The notes under the pieces were generated by a model, which saw only the letters and a list, made by a program, of their open reading frames with translations, made no database searches and was not told the DNA's origin. Below, in pieces: positions 51,196 to 60,800 of a stretch of 64,000 nt of DNA; the stretch's first letter is position 1, and each line of letters starts with the position of its first letter. The position numbers and the translations under genes were made by a program. Source of the stretch: Lanius collurio (lineage: Eukaryota; Chordata; Aves; Passeriformes; Laniidae); contig JACBWW010000038.1 of NCBI GenBank assembly GCA_020086605.1, forward strand, positions 5,664,782 through 5,728,781. Direction: 5' to 3'.

Positions 51196-51201
51196 ACTCA
51201 C
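51196..51201 (-). other. GAB1: GAB1 exon 1 splice donor
   Basis: On the minus strand the sequence reads TAC then GTGAGT, an exact match to the strong U1 donor consensus from +1 to +6. It falls exactly where homology to GAB1 stops. This fixes the exon end and shows that the exon is intact rather than a processed copy. Confidence 0.92.
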
Positions 51202-51273
51202 GTAGCGTTTCAACTTCTTCTCCGGCGGGGACTTTCGGAGCCAGCCCGAGCAGACCACCTCCCCGCCGCTCAT
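51202..51273 (-). CDS. GAB1: GAB1 exon 1, coding part (start of PH domain)
   Basis: GAB1 is a scaffold of the GAB/DOS family. It is recruited to activated receptor tyrosine kinases through GRB2 and MET, and when phosphorylated it docks SHP2 and PI3K p85. Its N-terminal PH domain binds phosphoinositides at the plasma membrane. Seen here: a minus-strand ATG at 51273 opens 24 codons reading [12 protein letters not shown], then a basic stretch ending KKLKRY, which I recognise as the conserved N-terminus of vertebrate GAB1. It includes the SGWLRKSPP segment that forms the first PH strand. The start context has G at -3. The frame then runs into GTGAGT, so the exon ends in phase 0 after the TAC codon. 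The reading past the donor (VSALSHS) no longer resembles GAB1, as expected for intron. The rest of the protein, roughly 700 residues in vertebrates, is outside the window. Confidence is high, because GAB2 and GAB3 begin differently. Confidence 0.95.
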
Positions 51274-51570
51274 GGCTGCGCCGCTGCCCGCCGGGGCGCT
51301 CCCTCCGCCTCCTGCTCCTTCTCTTCCTCAGGCAGCGGCAACGGCAGCGGGGCCCGGGCCGGCCCGGCCGAGGGAGCCGCGATCGGCGGCGGCAGCACCG
51401 CGCCCGGCCCGGCCTCCCGGGGCTGCGGGGCGAGGGGCGGGACGGGGAGCGGGGTGTGTGTGTCTGTCTGTCTCTCTCGCACAACAGCCCGCCGGAACAC
51501 AGCGGAGCGGCGAGCGGGGCTGAGGCGGGAGGGTGCCCCCTGCCTCCTCCTCGCCGCCGTCGAGTCACAC
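51274..51570 (-). other. GAB1: Probable GAB1 5' UTR / transcription start zone (limits uncertain)
   Basis: This is the GC-rich stretch directly upstream of the GAB1 start codon on the minus strand. It has no minus-strand ATG between the start codon and 51576, so a leader starting anywhere within it would be free of upstream AUGs. There is no TATA box at a sensible distance, and Sp1/KLF-type GC boxes such as GGGGCGG at 51434-51440 (plus strand) are present. This fits a dispersed CpG-island promoter. The transcription start itself cannot be placed from sequence alone. Confidence 0.5.
51427..51454 (+). promoter_or_regulatory. G-quadruplex-type motif in the GAB1 promoter
   Basis: Five runs of three or four G (51427-51430, 51434-51437, 51439-51441, 51444-51447, 51451-51454) are separated by loops of one to three bases on the plus strand, which is the template strand for GAB1. 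A short GT/CT-rich alternating tract to 51478 follows immediately. This meets the usual sequence rule for a G-quadruplex. Folding in the cell is inference. Confidence 0.6.
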
Positions 51571-51576
51571 GGACAT
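51565..51576 (-). CDS. Minimal upstream ORF (Met-Ser-Val-stop), only if transcribed
   Basis: A minus-strand ATG at 51576 is followed by two sense codons and TGA. Reading upstream, it is the only ATG I find between the GAB1 start codon and the far edge of the island. It lies about 300 bases 5' of the main start. If the GAB1 transcript begins upstream of it, this three-codon uORF could reduce or tune translation. If transcription starts downstream of it, it has no role. Confidence 0.25.
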   Translation of the reverse strand: MSV

Positions 51577-51871
51577 CGGGAGAGACGACAGGGGCAGCCA
51601 CCGCCCCACCGCAACTTCGGCGTCCCGGGGCAGGATCCGGGATCCAGCCACCGCCCCGCGCCGGTGGCGCCGCCCCCGCGCCTCCGGGACCCTCCCGCCA
51701 GGCAGGGCCGCAGGGGGCTTCGCTCCCTCCCGCCCGCCCCTCGCTCCGCCGAGCTCGGCGCCGGCCGCCGCGGCTCCCCGGGTCGCTCCTTCCCCTTCTT
51801 CCTCCTCCCCCTGCGCCGGGAGGAGAGGATCGGCAGCACTCCTGCCTTCCCTTCCTCGCCTTCCCCTTCGC

Positions 51872-51928
51872 GGGGAGTGGCGGGGCGGGGGTCTGGCCCC
51901 GGGGCTGGGGCCGTGGCCGGGGGCTGGG
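51872..51928 (+). promoter_or_regulatory. Second G-rich, quadruplex-type cluster
   Basis: Seven G-runs of three to five bases occur in 57 bases (for example 51882-51885, 51887-51891, 51901-51904, 51907-51910, 51919-51923). It also holds overlapping Sp1/KLF-like GGGGCGGGG. It lies about 0.6 kb upstream of the GAB1 start codon. Confidence 0.5.
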
Positions 51929-52157
51929 TCCGTTCCCTGCCGGCCAGCGAGGGAGGGGTTTGCCCTGGAATTCACGGCGCCGGGTCCCCCCCGCGCCCCC
52001 TTTCCCCCGGCGCCGAGCGGCAGTACCGCCCCGGCCGGCCCCGCCTGCCCCCGCCCAGCGCCGCCCCGAGCGCCGCGGCTCCCCCCGAAACTCCGCCGGA
52101 GCCTTTTCAAACAACAAGGGCTTGGAGGCAGGGAGGGACGGCCGGCGCTTCCAGAGG

Positions 52158-52175
52158 GATCCTGGGAGCTGTAGT
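52158..52175 (-). promoter_or_regulatory. ZNF143/THAP11-type promoter motif
   Basis: On the minus strand this reads ACTACAGCTCCCAGGATC, very close to the known ACTACAAYTCCCAGVAKGC element bound by ZNF143 (SBF) and THAP11. That element is typical of CpG-island promoters, often bidirectional ones. It lies about 0.9 kb upstream of the GAB1 start codon, close to the outer edge of the island. Occupancy is inferred, not shown. Confidence 0.6.
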
Positions 52176-52274
52176 CGGCGGCCGGCGGGGACTGCGGCGG
52201 CGCGGCCGGGAGCGGAGAGGACGGGGGCGAGGGACGGGCTCGGTCCCGGCGGGGAAAGCAAATAAACAAGAGCC

Positions 52275-52303
52275 CAAGCAAGCAAGCAAACAAACAAACA
52301 AAC
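52275..52303 (+). repeat. Short (CAAG)3(CAAA)4 tandem repeat
   Basis: Tetranucleotide units change from CAAG to CAAA. They mark the right edge of the CpG island, where GC-rich DNA gives way to AT-rich DNA. Confidence 0.85.
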
Positions 52304-52497
52304 CTCAACCTAAAGATCCCTGTTAAAACTGCATTAAAAATAGCGCGGCCAAAGTAAGCTCCTCTTATCAAGTCTGAAACTGTCTTAGCAAAAAAAGGTG
52401 AAAAAAAAGTAAAAAAAACTAATGGAAAGATCCAAGTCTTATACCATCTTTACTGTGGGTGCTGTCTGTCTCTTCCACTCCATCAGAAAAGATCTCT

Positions 52498-52620
52498 AAA
52501 TAAGTAATAGTAACGAATAAATTAATACAATCAACAAATAATACACTATTAAATGAAGAATAATAATAGTACCCTTTTAACCAAAATAATTATAATAATA
52601 TTTTAAACAAAATTTTTTCA
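52498..52620. other. Very AT-rich segment flanking the promoter
   Basis: About 120 bases are almost free of G/C, with ATAAT and AATAA repeats, starting some 240 bases beyond the island edge. It could act as a nucleosome-poor or matrix-attachment type flank. This is inference from composition only. Confidence 0.4.
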
Positions 52621-53350
52621 TGTTACTAAACTGCAGGTTTCTGGAAAGCGACCGCTGCTGTGTTGTTTAGCTCCAGTGCACTTCCCCTGCAGAGAAATAG
52701 TCCCCCTAGTGTGCCTTGGCTGAAGAGAGCCCGACGATGCTGCCATTTACCCAGGTGGAAGTGCATTAAAAAGTTACAAAGCTGTGGTTGTAGTATATAG
52801 GAGCATTTGAAGAAATAACAGGAAAAAATAAAGGAGAAAGCCCAGAGATGTTAAAGTCTGTGCATCAATTTCAACATAAATCTTTTCACAGTATTATGAC
52901 AGGTTTATAAGCACATTAAGCTCTAAAAGAAAGATCATCAAAGAAGATATTTTGCCAAAAGCATATGAAATAAGAAAAGCCGTGAATGTCGGCCTTTAGC
53001 AATATTCAAAGCACGCAAATCCAAGCATCCAAACCATCCTTACGTGAATTTCTGCACACCATCATTTCAACTCTCTCAGTGGGGCTGGTGGAGAGAGTAA
53101 AAAAGTGATTTGGTTGGTAAACATGAACTCAAATTGTACTCTTAGGTTTAGATTTCAAGCTGGGTTTCAGTACAACTCTTTTTTTTCAATCACTAATGCC
53201 ATTAAGAATCTCAACATTTGAGATTATCCAAGTGCTAGATAAGACCACAAAATTTTCCAGTTTCCTTTAGAACCCTGGAGACAATTTAGTATTTAGAACA
53301 TGTAAAATCAGTGTGAACTAACTAAAAATGTCATTGGCACTAGGGCATTG

Positions 53351-53456
53351 TGACGTGATCCAATGGTTCATTTGAATACCATTAATTAACCTGTGCCTTG
53401 AGGGCCAATCAAAGAAACCCTGTTTTGGCCTAAGCAGTCTCCATGGAGGCGGCAAC
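53351..53456. promoter_or_regulatory. Cluster of promoter/enhancer-type motifs upstream of GAB1
   Basis: Within about 105 bases there is a CRE-like TGACGTGA (53351-53358), two CCAAT boxes (53360-53364 and 53405-53409, the latter followed by CAAAG) and an X-box-like pair of half-sites around 53437-53456 (GTCTCC...GGCAAC). It lies about 2.1 kb upstream of the GAB1 start codon. Single motifs are common by chance. Their density is what makes this a candidate. Confidence 0.3.
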
Positions 53457-56400
53457 CAAACAAGTTATCTGGTCCAGAGACACAAGATTGTCCCTGAGGT
53501 CAAATTTCAAAACATTACATTTGTGTTCTGAAACATGCTGAAACCAGTGTCAGCCTGGACTGCAGGATAAGTTTTCATTTATTTGTTTGTCAATTTTGGG
53601 GGGGGGGGTGTTCAGCCCTGTCATATAATGATAAAACATACACTAGGGAAAATGAGTTAATGTCATAGTGATGAATAATAAACAATAAAACTTGCCTTTT
53701 AGACCATACTTAGTTGTTGAGCCTAGTCACAAGCCCCAAGACTGGACATAAAATGTTTTTATTGCATTGTGGAATTGAAGAAAACATAATACAGCAAAGC
53801 AAAATTTCCAAATGTTGAGAAGTTGTGTCATGGATTGCTCCTTTCCTAGTCATGGCAGTGGATTTCCTTTTCTGCTCTCAGTCACTTGAGTTACCCACCC
53901 ATGGTTCCACTGGTGCCTTCACTTCCATCTCAGGAGAGGGCTGCACAGAGCTCTACCTCTCTTTCCAAGTTAGTGAACAGCTAGCAAACACAAGAATATT
54001 AACACTGTGGATTTCTATGCATATCCAACAGTGCTCTGCAGTTCATCATTTAGGTACTCTATTAGGGTAAACTGAAGGCTAATGAAATACATAAAGAGCA
54101 CAATATTTAGGGCTGACTCTTAACATCTGCATATTTACAACTGTAAAACTTTATACCAAGAGAGTAGTGAAATAATTACACTAGTCAGTTCCTTCATGCA
54201 GAAAATTTTTTACATACAGCCAACCTAGGCTAGGGCATAATTTCCTGAAATCAAGGATAAAAGTCACAAAGACCTCTCTCAAGAATAACTATTTGAGCTA
54301 CACTTTTGTCCTGAAAGTTTAAACAACATTAAGCATGCCCCGTACTGAAATTCTCCTGCAATATGGCTTGTACGTGGAAGAACCAAACACCCTTCAGGGC
54401 TTGAAGGACTGTAACCCTGTGTCAGAACATTACCACCCTCTCCCCTCTCTTTGTTCCTTCAGGTTAATTCTGTCCTGTTCCTTGGGAAGCCTGGAAGATA
54501 AATGTGTTTTGAGCTCAATCACTTGCACTACAGAGGTCTTTGGTATTTGTGTACAAGGGCTTTGACGAAGGAGAGAGAATGAAAAAGAATTTTTTTCTTG
54601 GAGGAAAGGGTATTTTGCCTGTTTTTAACAAGGATGTTGCAACTGACAGCTGTTGGTGTTGAAGAAGAAGATGTGGCCAGCAGAACAGCTCGAGAAGGGA
54701 GCTCAGAAGAGATTCATCCTCTCTGCCTACAGTGCCGAATCCTGCTACCGCACCTTTGGGAATGTTGCCATTCTTGGATCCCACATAGCCCTTTCCATCT
54801 AAAACAGTCCCTGTGCTGTGACTGGATACCATGACCAACCTGCAGTATACACAATGCTGAATAAAGTGCACTTCGACCGGTGAAGTGATGCCACGGTCAC
54901 ATGGAATGTGGTGACTGCACGCACGAGGGCACCGTGCTGCTGCTGCCTCCCAGCACAGGAAGCACGTGCAAGATGCCTTGATTCCTCCACTGACCTTGTG
55001 TTCTTCCACAAGTACATTCCAAAAGGTTTAAATGGGTTCTCCAAAATTTTGGAGTAGACTATTTATGTATCTTGCCAGATAAAGTAGGTCATGTGGAAAT
55101 CCATTTGCCTCTGGTTTGCTTGCCAAGTCGCCTTGACGAAGGGAACAGGAGCTGATAGAAGAGGAGATTAAATACACATGGGTTTGTTTTCAAAAATATA
55201 AATTACTCTAATTTCTCACGCAAATAGCTTGGGAATTCTGGACTTGCATAATAAGATAGTGCTCACTACAGCTCTCAGCTTTGTGTTACACTTCTAGTAT
55301 GAAAACCTAGGCATTCTTCTCTTGTTTCACCTTGCAGTCACAGACAGCTGAGGCTCCTGATAGTGATCCTTAAACTCCTCTATGCCCCTTGCTTACATTT
55401 GAAAACAAAATCTGTACTTTGACAAAAAAAGAACCAAATGAGCTAATTAAAAAAATCAATTAATTTAACAAAAAATTTTGCATCTATATGCCAAAATATC
55501 TTTAGGTGTTTATGTAACAATGAATCAGGAGAAAAAGAGAGATTCTTTTAAGTTTGCAAAAATCTGCATTTATATATTTCTTTTCATCTCAAATACTTCC
55601 ATTTTGATTTCAAAATTATTCCCAGGTAAATTTAATCTACAGAGTTATTTTGGTCAGTTTGTGGATGACATTATTTACTGTTTCTTTCAGGCTGTATTTA
55701 TTTAGACTATTTGGCAATGAGATTGAGGAAAGTAATACAAAACAGACATAATTAAAGGAGATGACTGTATGTCCACACACTTTAGAGCTGTTTACTGGTT
55801 CTTAAACTACCTCATCTCTCCCCTGTGATTACTTTTATTATTGATGTCGGCAAATAAAGGCAAGAGTATACTGCAGAACTCATACAAAAAAAGGACCAGT
55901 TTTCAGTTCTGCATAGGTATAATACATTAAGATTTCCTTTGTATATTCTGTGGAAAACTCTCATTCCCAATTCTGGAGTGGAAATTCACTGGTAAATGTT
56001 TGTCCTCTGTTTTTTTTCACCACGGGATCAGTTGACTACCTTACTTCATGCGAGGGAATTTCCCTTTTTTTCCTAGGCTAGTCAAGGAAGAAGGAGCAGG
56101 CTGGCTGGTTGGCCGGCCATGCAGAAACATTGTCAGGTCTATGCTGTTAAAAAATTAATCAGAAGCTTTTCCCTCCATAAGGACCTATGCACCTATGTAC
56201 TGAAAATGTGTGGACTTTTTCTATCATAGGGAGCAGTTTACAAGTTCGGCACAATGATTAAGCATTTAATCGTTCAGCCACCTTAGGCTTGGTCTTGTAA
56301 CAGAAATAAAAGTTACCATAGAGATGATCATGTTTCCAGGAAAAAAAAGTATTGCATGGTCATATAAGGGACCAATACTCCAAAGCTGTACATAGTCAAA

Positions 56401-57781
56401 GGAAGCATCAGCCAGGCTCCTTGGTTGAACGTGGTTTGTCCTCCGACAGCACAAGGTGGAACACCTCCAAAAAGAAAGATTTATAGCAATGTAGAATCCT
56501 GGGAAACAAGTTAAGTCTAAGAGACAGCAAATATGGTAACACTGCAGGCTGGTGGTTTCTGTCACTGCTTAAAAAAGCAGGCTCATATCAGAGAATATTT
56601 TGGTTAGAGAGCCTTTTTATACAAAAATGTCAATAATTCTGCTTACAAAGCAAGTGTAAGAGTAAGTTATGTCATCTAGATATTATGCTTTTTCTTACCT
56701 TTCTTTGTCTGAATCTCCATGCTTAAACAGTTCACTACAACTGACATTTTGAAAGTAAAGTAGGGGAATTAAAAGATTACCTAGAAGTATCTGAAGGAAG
56801 AAGGAATATTGTCTGAATGCCAGGCAGGGTTAAGAAGTGTTTAGCTGATGCTCCTCTCTTGCCCTAACAGATTCATCCGAGAACAATGCACAGCGCCCCC
56901 AATTTCAACTACCAAAATAATTTAAACCAAAAATGAGTCTGGTGTATTGGAATACTTTGATACTCAGTGGAAACATATTCAAAGCCAAGGAAATTAGGCA
57001 GTAAAAAAAATAAAAATAAAAGAAAAAAAAGATGATTTTGCTGAGAGGCCCACCTCATGAGCACACAAATGGCTCTGAATATGGCAAAAAAGGACCTACA
57101 AGATGTAGCCAATGGCAAGGAGATGCCTTTCTAATATGTTCTCAGGCTACGGAGTAACAAATTAGGGCCAAAACTCACATTTTGGGATCTGCTATTTTGC
57201 AGAGAAATTAGCACCACTACAAATTACCTTCTCTGCTGACTTGAGGATGCCTCCATCAGAAATGCTTTGCCCTCATTCTGGGCTGCTGCTTTTCAGAAAG
57301 ACAAATTTCTTTATCTTTTGTCTTACTGAAAGAATAAGAAATACAAGGCAGTAATGCTTTCTGCTGGAGTAAGGGAAGTTTCAGGGGTAGTGCTGACACT
57401 TGCCTGCAGCTTCAGCCACAGGGATCCCTACTACAGTATTCCAACTAGCAGTGCCAGTCAGCTAGGCTGGGATTCCTCCCCCTGTATCACCAACAGCGTG
57501 GGGTTTGCAAATGCACCACTCACCTACATCTCCTTTGTAGTCAGTGAGAGATACAGGGAACTGGCAACTGGGACACATCTCTTCCAAAGGCAGTTGGCTA
57601 AACTGTTTAGGTGAATTGTGTTCTTGAAGCTCTTGTTTATCTCCATTGTCTATAAAACAGTCTAGACTTCTTGCTCAGAGGAGGGCAGCCATGCTTGTGA
57701 CATGTAAAGGTAGGGAAGATGCAAATCATAGCATGTGAGTGAGAAAAGCAACCATATTCTCAGTCCTAAATGTGGATTGAT

Positions 57782-57883
<102 letters not shown>

Positions 57884-60800
57884 CAGCTCAGTGTTTTTGA
57901 GAATTTTCATCAATAGCAGGGATGGGAGGTGTAATAAATTTACAGTTTGGAGTAAAAGATCTGAGAGGCAGAGCCAAACACTTTGTCTGAAGACAGGACA
58001 GCCAGGGCAGAGCACAGAGGTGAGATGTAGATTTTGTCTCGGTGTTTATAAAGTCTTTAGTGCATTGGCCTGAGATTTCCAGAGCCTGAAGCTAAAGAGA
58101 TTTAAATGTGTTTCTACCATTATTGCTACTTCATCAAGCTCTGATACTTAATATCACTATAGAATTCTAAATCCTCAAAATACAAAACAGGAAGATGTAC
58201 TTCTTTTCTACCTTTCCAAATAGGGAGAAACATATTTTTTTTTTCTTTGTAAAATTTTGAATGTTTCATTTTGTTTTATTTTAAGAGTTCTCACACTGGA
58301 CTTTGGTCCCATCAGAAAAAATCCTTTTTGTAGATCTGAACCCTTTCAGGCTAAATCTGAGCTTTTCTGGCAGGAATTATTGTCTCATCAGGAAGGCACC
58401 ATAGTGGAGCAAAAGAGACTGTCTCAGCTAAGTGAGTGGAAAATCCCATATTGCCTGAGTTTCAATTATATCTTCCCAACCTTTCTGTACTCCTCAAACC
58501 ACAAAGGAAAAATCAGACTGGAGCTGTGTGGTACCACTCTCAGGGAAGAAGAAGCTCCTGGCCTTGGGGTCACACAGTATCTGGGACAACACAGGCACAA
58601 GTAAAGGAAATGGAGGACAGTGGAGTCACAGCAGGATGTCCTCAGGATGTCTCAGGGCAAGGCTAGAAAAAGGGTGAAGAAGGGACAGTTACAAGAGACT
58701 TTACAAGTAACATCAGTGTTCAGGTTAAAAATTTAAGGATGTGGTTCATTTTCTCTTGCATTATTTCCAATACTTCTGGACGACAGTCAGAGTTGTCAGT
58801 AATATGTGATGAGAGGAATCTGAAGGACAGTGGGAAGAAAAATTTGAGACAGGTATGAACTCATTGTTTCCAACACTGCAAAATTCAGATGAAGCCTGAA
58901 GAGTTCAGTAAAAGTCACTATAATAATAACTCTTTCTTTTTTCTTCTTGCCACAAAATAATGCCTCTTAGACAATTCTGAGTGAAGCTGAGGTGTTAGGA
59001 GGCTTTGTCCCTTCTGCAGATCCTCAGTCATGAAAGAGTGCCACACACTCCCCTTGCTTCTTTCCAGGCACAAACAAATATTTTAATTTTAAAATAAAAG
59101 ATGGGAGAAAATGCTTCTAAATTACAGGCGAATAGGTAGAATGTTCTACTTGTATTTAAAAGCAAAAAAATTAAGTTTCTTAAAAATCAGCTCCCATTTC
59201 TATCCCTCTGCTCGCCAGTGTCTCCTGAAGACTAACAATATCCCAGTTCACTGATCAGGCCATCACATTGTCCACAAGGTCATCCAAGGTGGTAAGAAAT
59301 AAAAATATTGCTTACTTGATCAGCCACCCAATTTCAGTATTGACAGATGAATAGTCAACATGAACAATTCATAGCAAAAAAAAGAATTTAACTATTCACA
59401 GGAAACTTTTGATCAAGTGTAAGAGCTACATTTGACCCCCAGATAAATGTTTTATACTTATTGGTTCAACTACCTCTACTAGAAAAAGTTACATCATGTT
59501 TTAAAGGATTTAGTGTCATCATTTTTTCTAGAATATAAATCTTGTGCTTATCTGTAAGCTGTCCATGTTTACTGTGGACTTTCACAGACAGACAGCTCTT
59601 TGTGGTTTTTGAAATGTAAGACTTAAGCAAAGGATTTGGTATTTTAGGGGTGAAATATTTATTCTTATGTACTCTTAAAGCATAGCTGTAGCTTGAATCA
59701 GTTCTTTCACTTGCTATGAGCTGGAATCAGTTCCAGAACAGTAGTTTTTGCAGGAAGACAGGCACAGGCATTCCTGCCATCTAGTATCTAGTACACAAGT
59801 GCTATAAGAAGAGGGCACTCAGTTCTCAGGTTCATCCTGGGGCCATTGGTATAGGATTCATGTATCATTAAGGTTTTTTCATCACATGCACTGAATATTT
59901 CACAAAATGTTCCTCTGGTGGTTTGTTTTTTATTTTTCCTGAGGAAAAAACAAAACATTTAAAGTTAGTATGTGAAAAAACAATTCAAATAATAATTTTG
60001 CTAAGTAATGATTAACAGTGTTATTGCAAGAGTAGCACCTACTAGAATTCTCTATAAATGTTATTGTAAAATTTTTTAATGCTCCTTCTTCCTGGTGTAT
60101 TTAGATTGCTTGAAAATTTCCTCTGGCTATTCCTGTTCCTCTAGAAGCGGGATGTGTTGCCAGTGTTTCCTTTATAAATCAGTGATGCAAACAAAATCCT
60201 CAGGAAAACAGAGAAAAGGGTGCAAATGGAAGGTGAGCTGTGGTAAACCCACCTCCTCAGAGAATGGGAAAACTCATTTATACTTTATTGCTTCTTAATA
60301 TTTCTAATGTGCTAATTTCTTAATTTCTTTCTTAATATCTCTAATATGTGAGTTTTCTGCATAGAGGCAGCTGCACAAAGCTTTTCAGTGATGTAGACTA
60401 ACTCAGGTTTTGCCTTCCCACAGATAAGGACAAGAATGACTTGAACAGTTTTCATCCTCAGGAGCAGCATCCTCTAGTTTAGCAGGAGAAGGAGACTGCA
60501 TGTCCAGAAGGAGGAAGACTCAACTGGAAATTTCAGGCATCTGGAAAACAGTTTGGGGAGAGAGAGAGGACAGGTAACACAAAAACCCTCCACTTCAGCT
60601 TTCAAACCTTTGAACAGAAACATACTTCAAGAGATGAAGAATTCTTTTTTCTTTTCTTCATTGTTGGCAATGAGCACACAACTTTTGTTCCACCAAGACT
60701 CTCCTAGGAAAGGAGCAGCTTTGGTGTGCCTTTCCGAGCTCCTGCAGCCCCCCTCGCCCGTGGGCTGTGGGAGGGAGGTGCCTTGTCACATGCAGTGGTA

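Larger units (their letters stand above)
1..51201 (-). other. GAB1: GAB1 intron 1 (partial; continues beyond base 1)
   Basis: From the exon 1 donor to the left edge of the window I see no further GAB1 coding exon. In particular, nothing resembles the next PH-domain block that begins with a Trp-Lys-Arg-Arg-Trp type sequence. A first intron of more than 51 kb agrees with the very long first intron of mammalian GAB1. The sequence is AT-rich and non-coding in character, with no ORF longer than about 170 codons outside the CpG island. Features embedded in it (CR1 pieces, CpG cluster, simple repeats, hairpins) are listed separately. Confidence 0.85.
50390..52255. promoter_or_regulatory. CpG island spanning the GAB1 promoter, exon 1 and start of intron 1
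   Basis: Base composition changes sharply from AT-rich to very GC-rich with frequent CpG from about 50390 to 52255, apart from an A/G-rich gap near 50910-50970. Stop codons are scarce, so long meaningless ORFs appear in most frames on both strands. The island surrounds GAB1 exon 1 and is the expected broadly active promoter. Its length beyond the exon on both sides leaves room for a divergent (plus-strand) transcript. Confidence 0.9.

Noticed and set aside
50482..52326. 614-codon open frame on the plus strand and other long frames (457, 269, 268, 226, 213 codons) on both strands of the CpG island
   Set aside because: They overlap in several frames on both strands, are made almost entirely of Arg, Pro, Gly, Ala and Ser, and arise because GC-rich DNA lacks stop codons. 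None shows a domain. Only the 24-codon GAB1 segment has recognisable homology.
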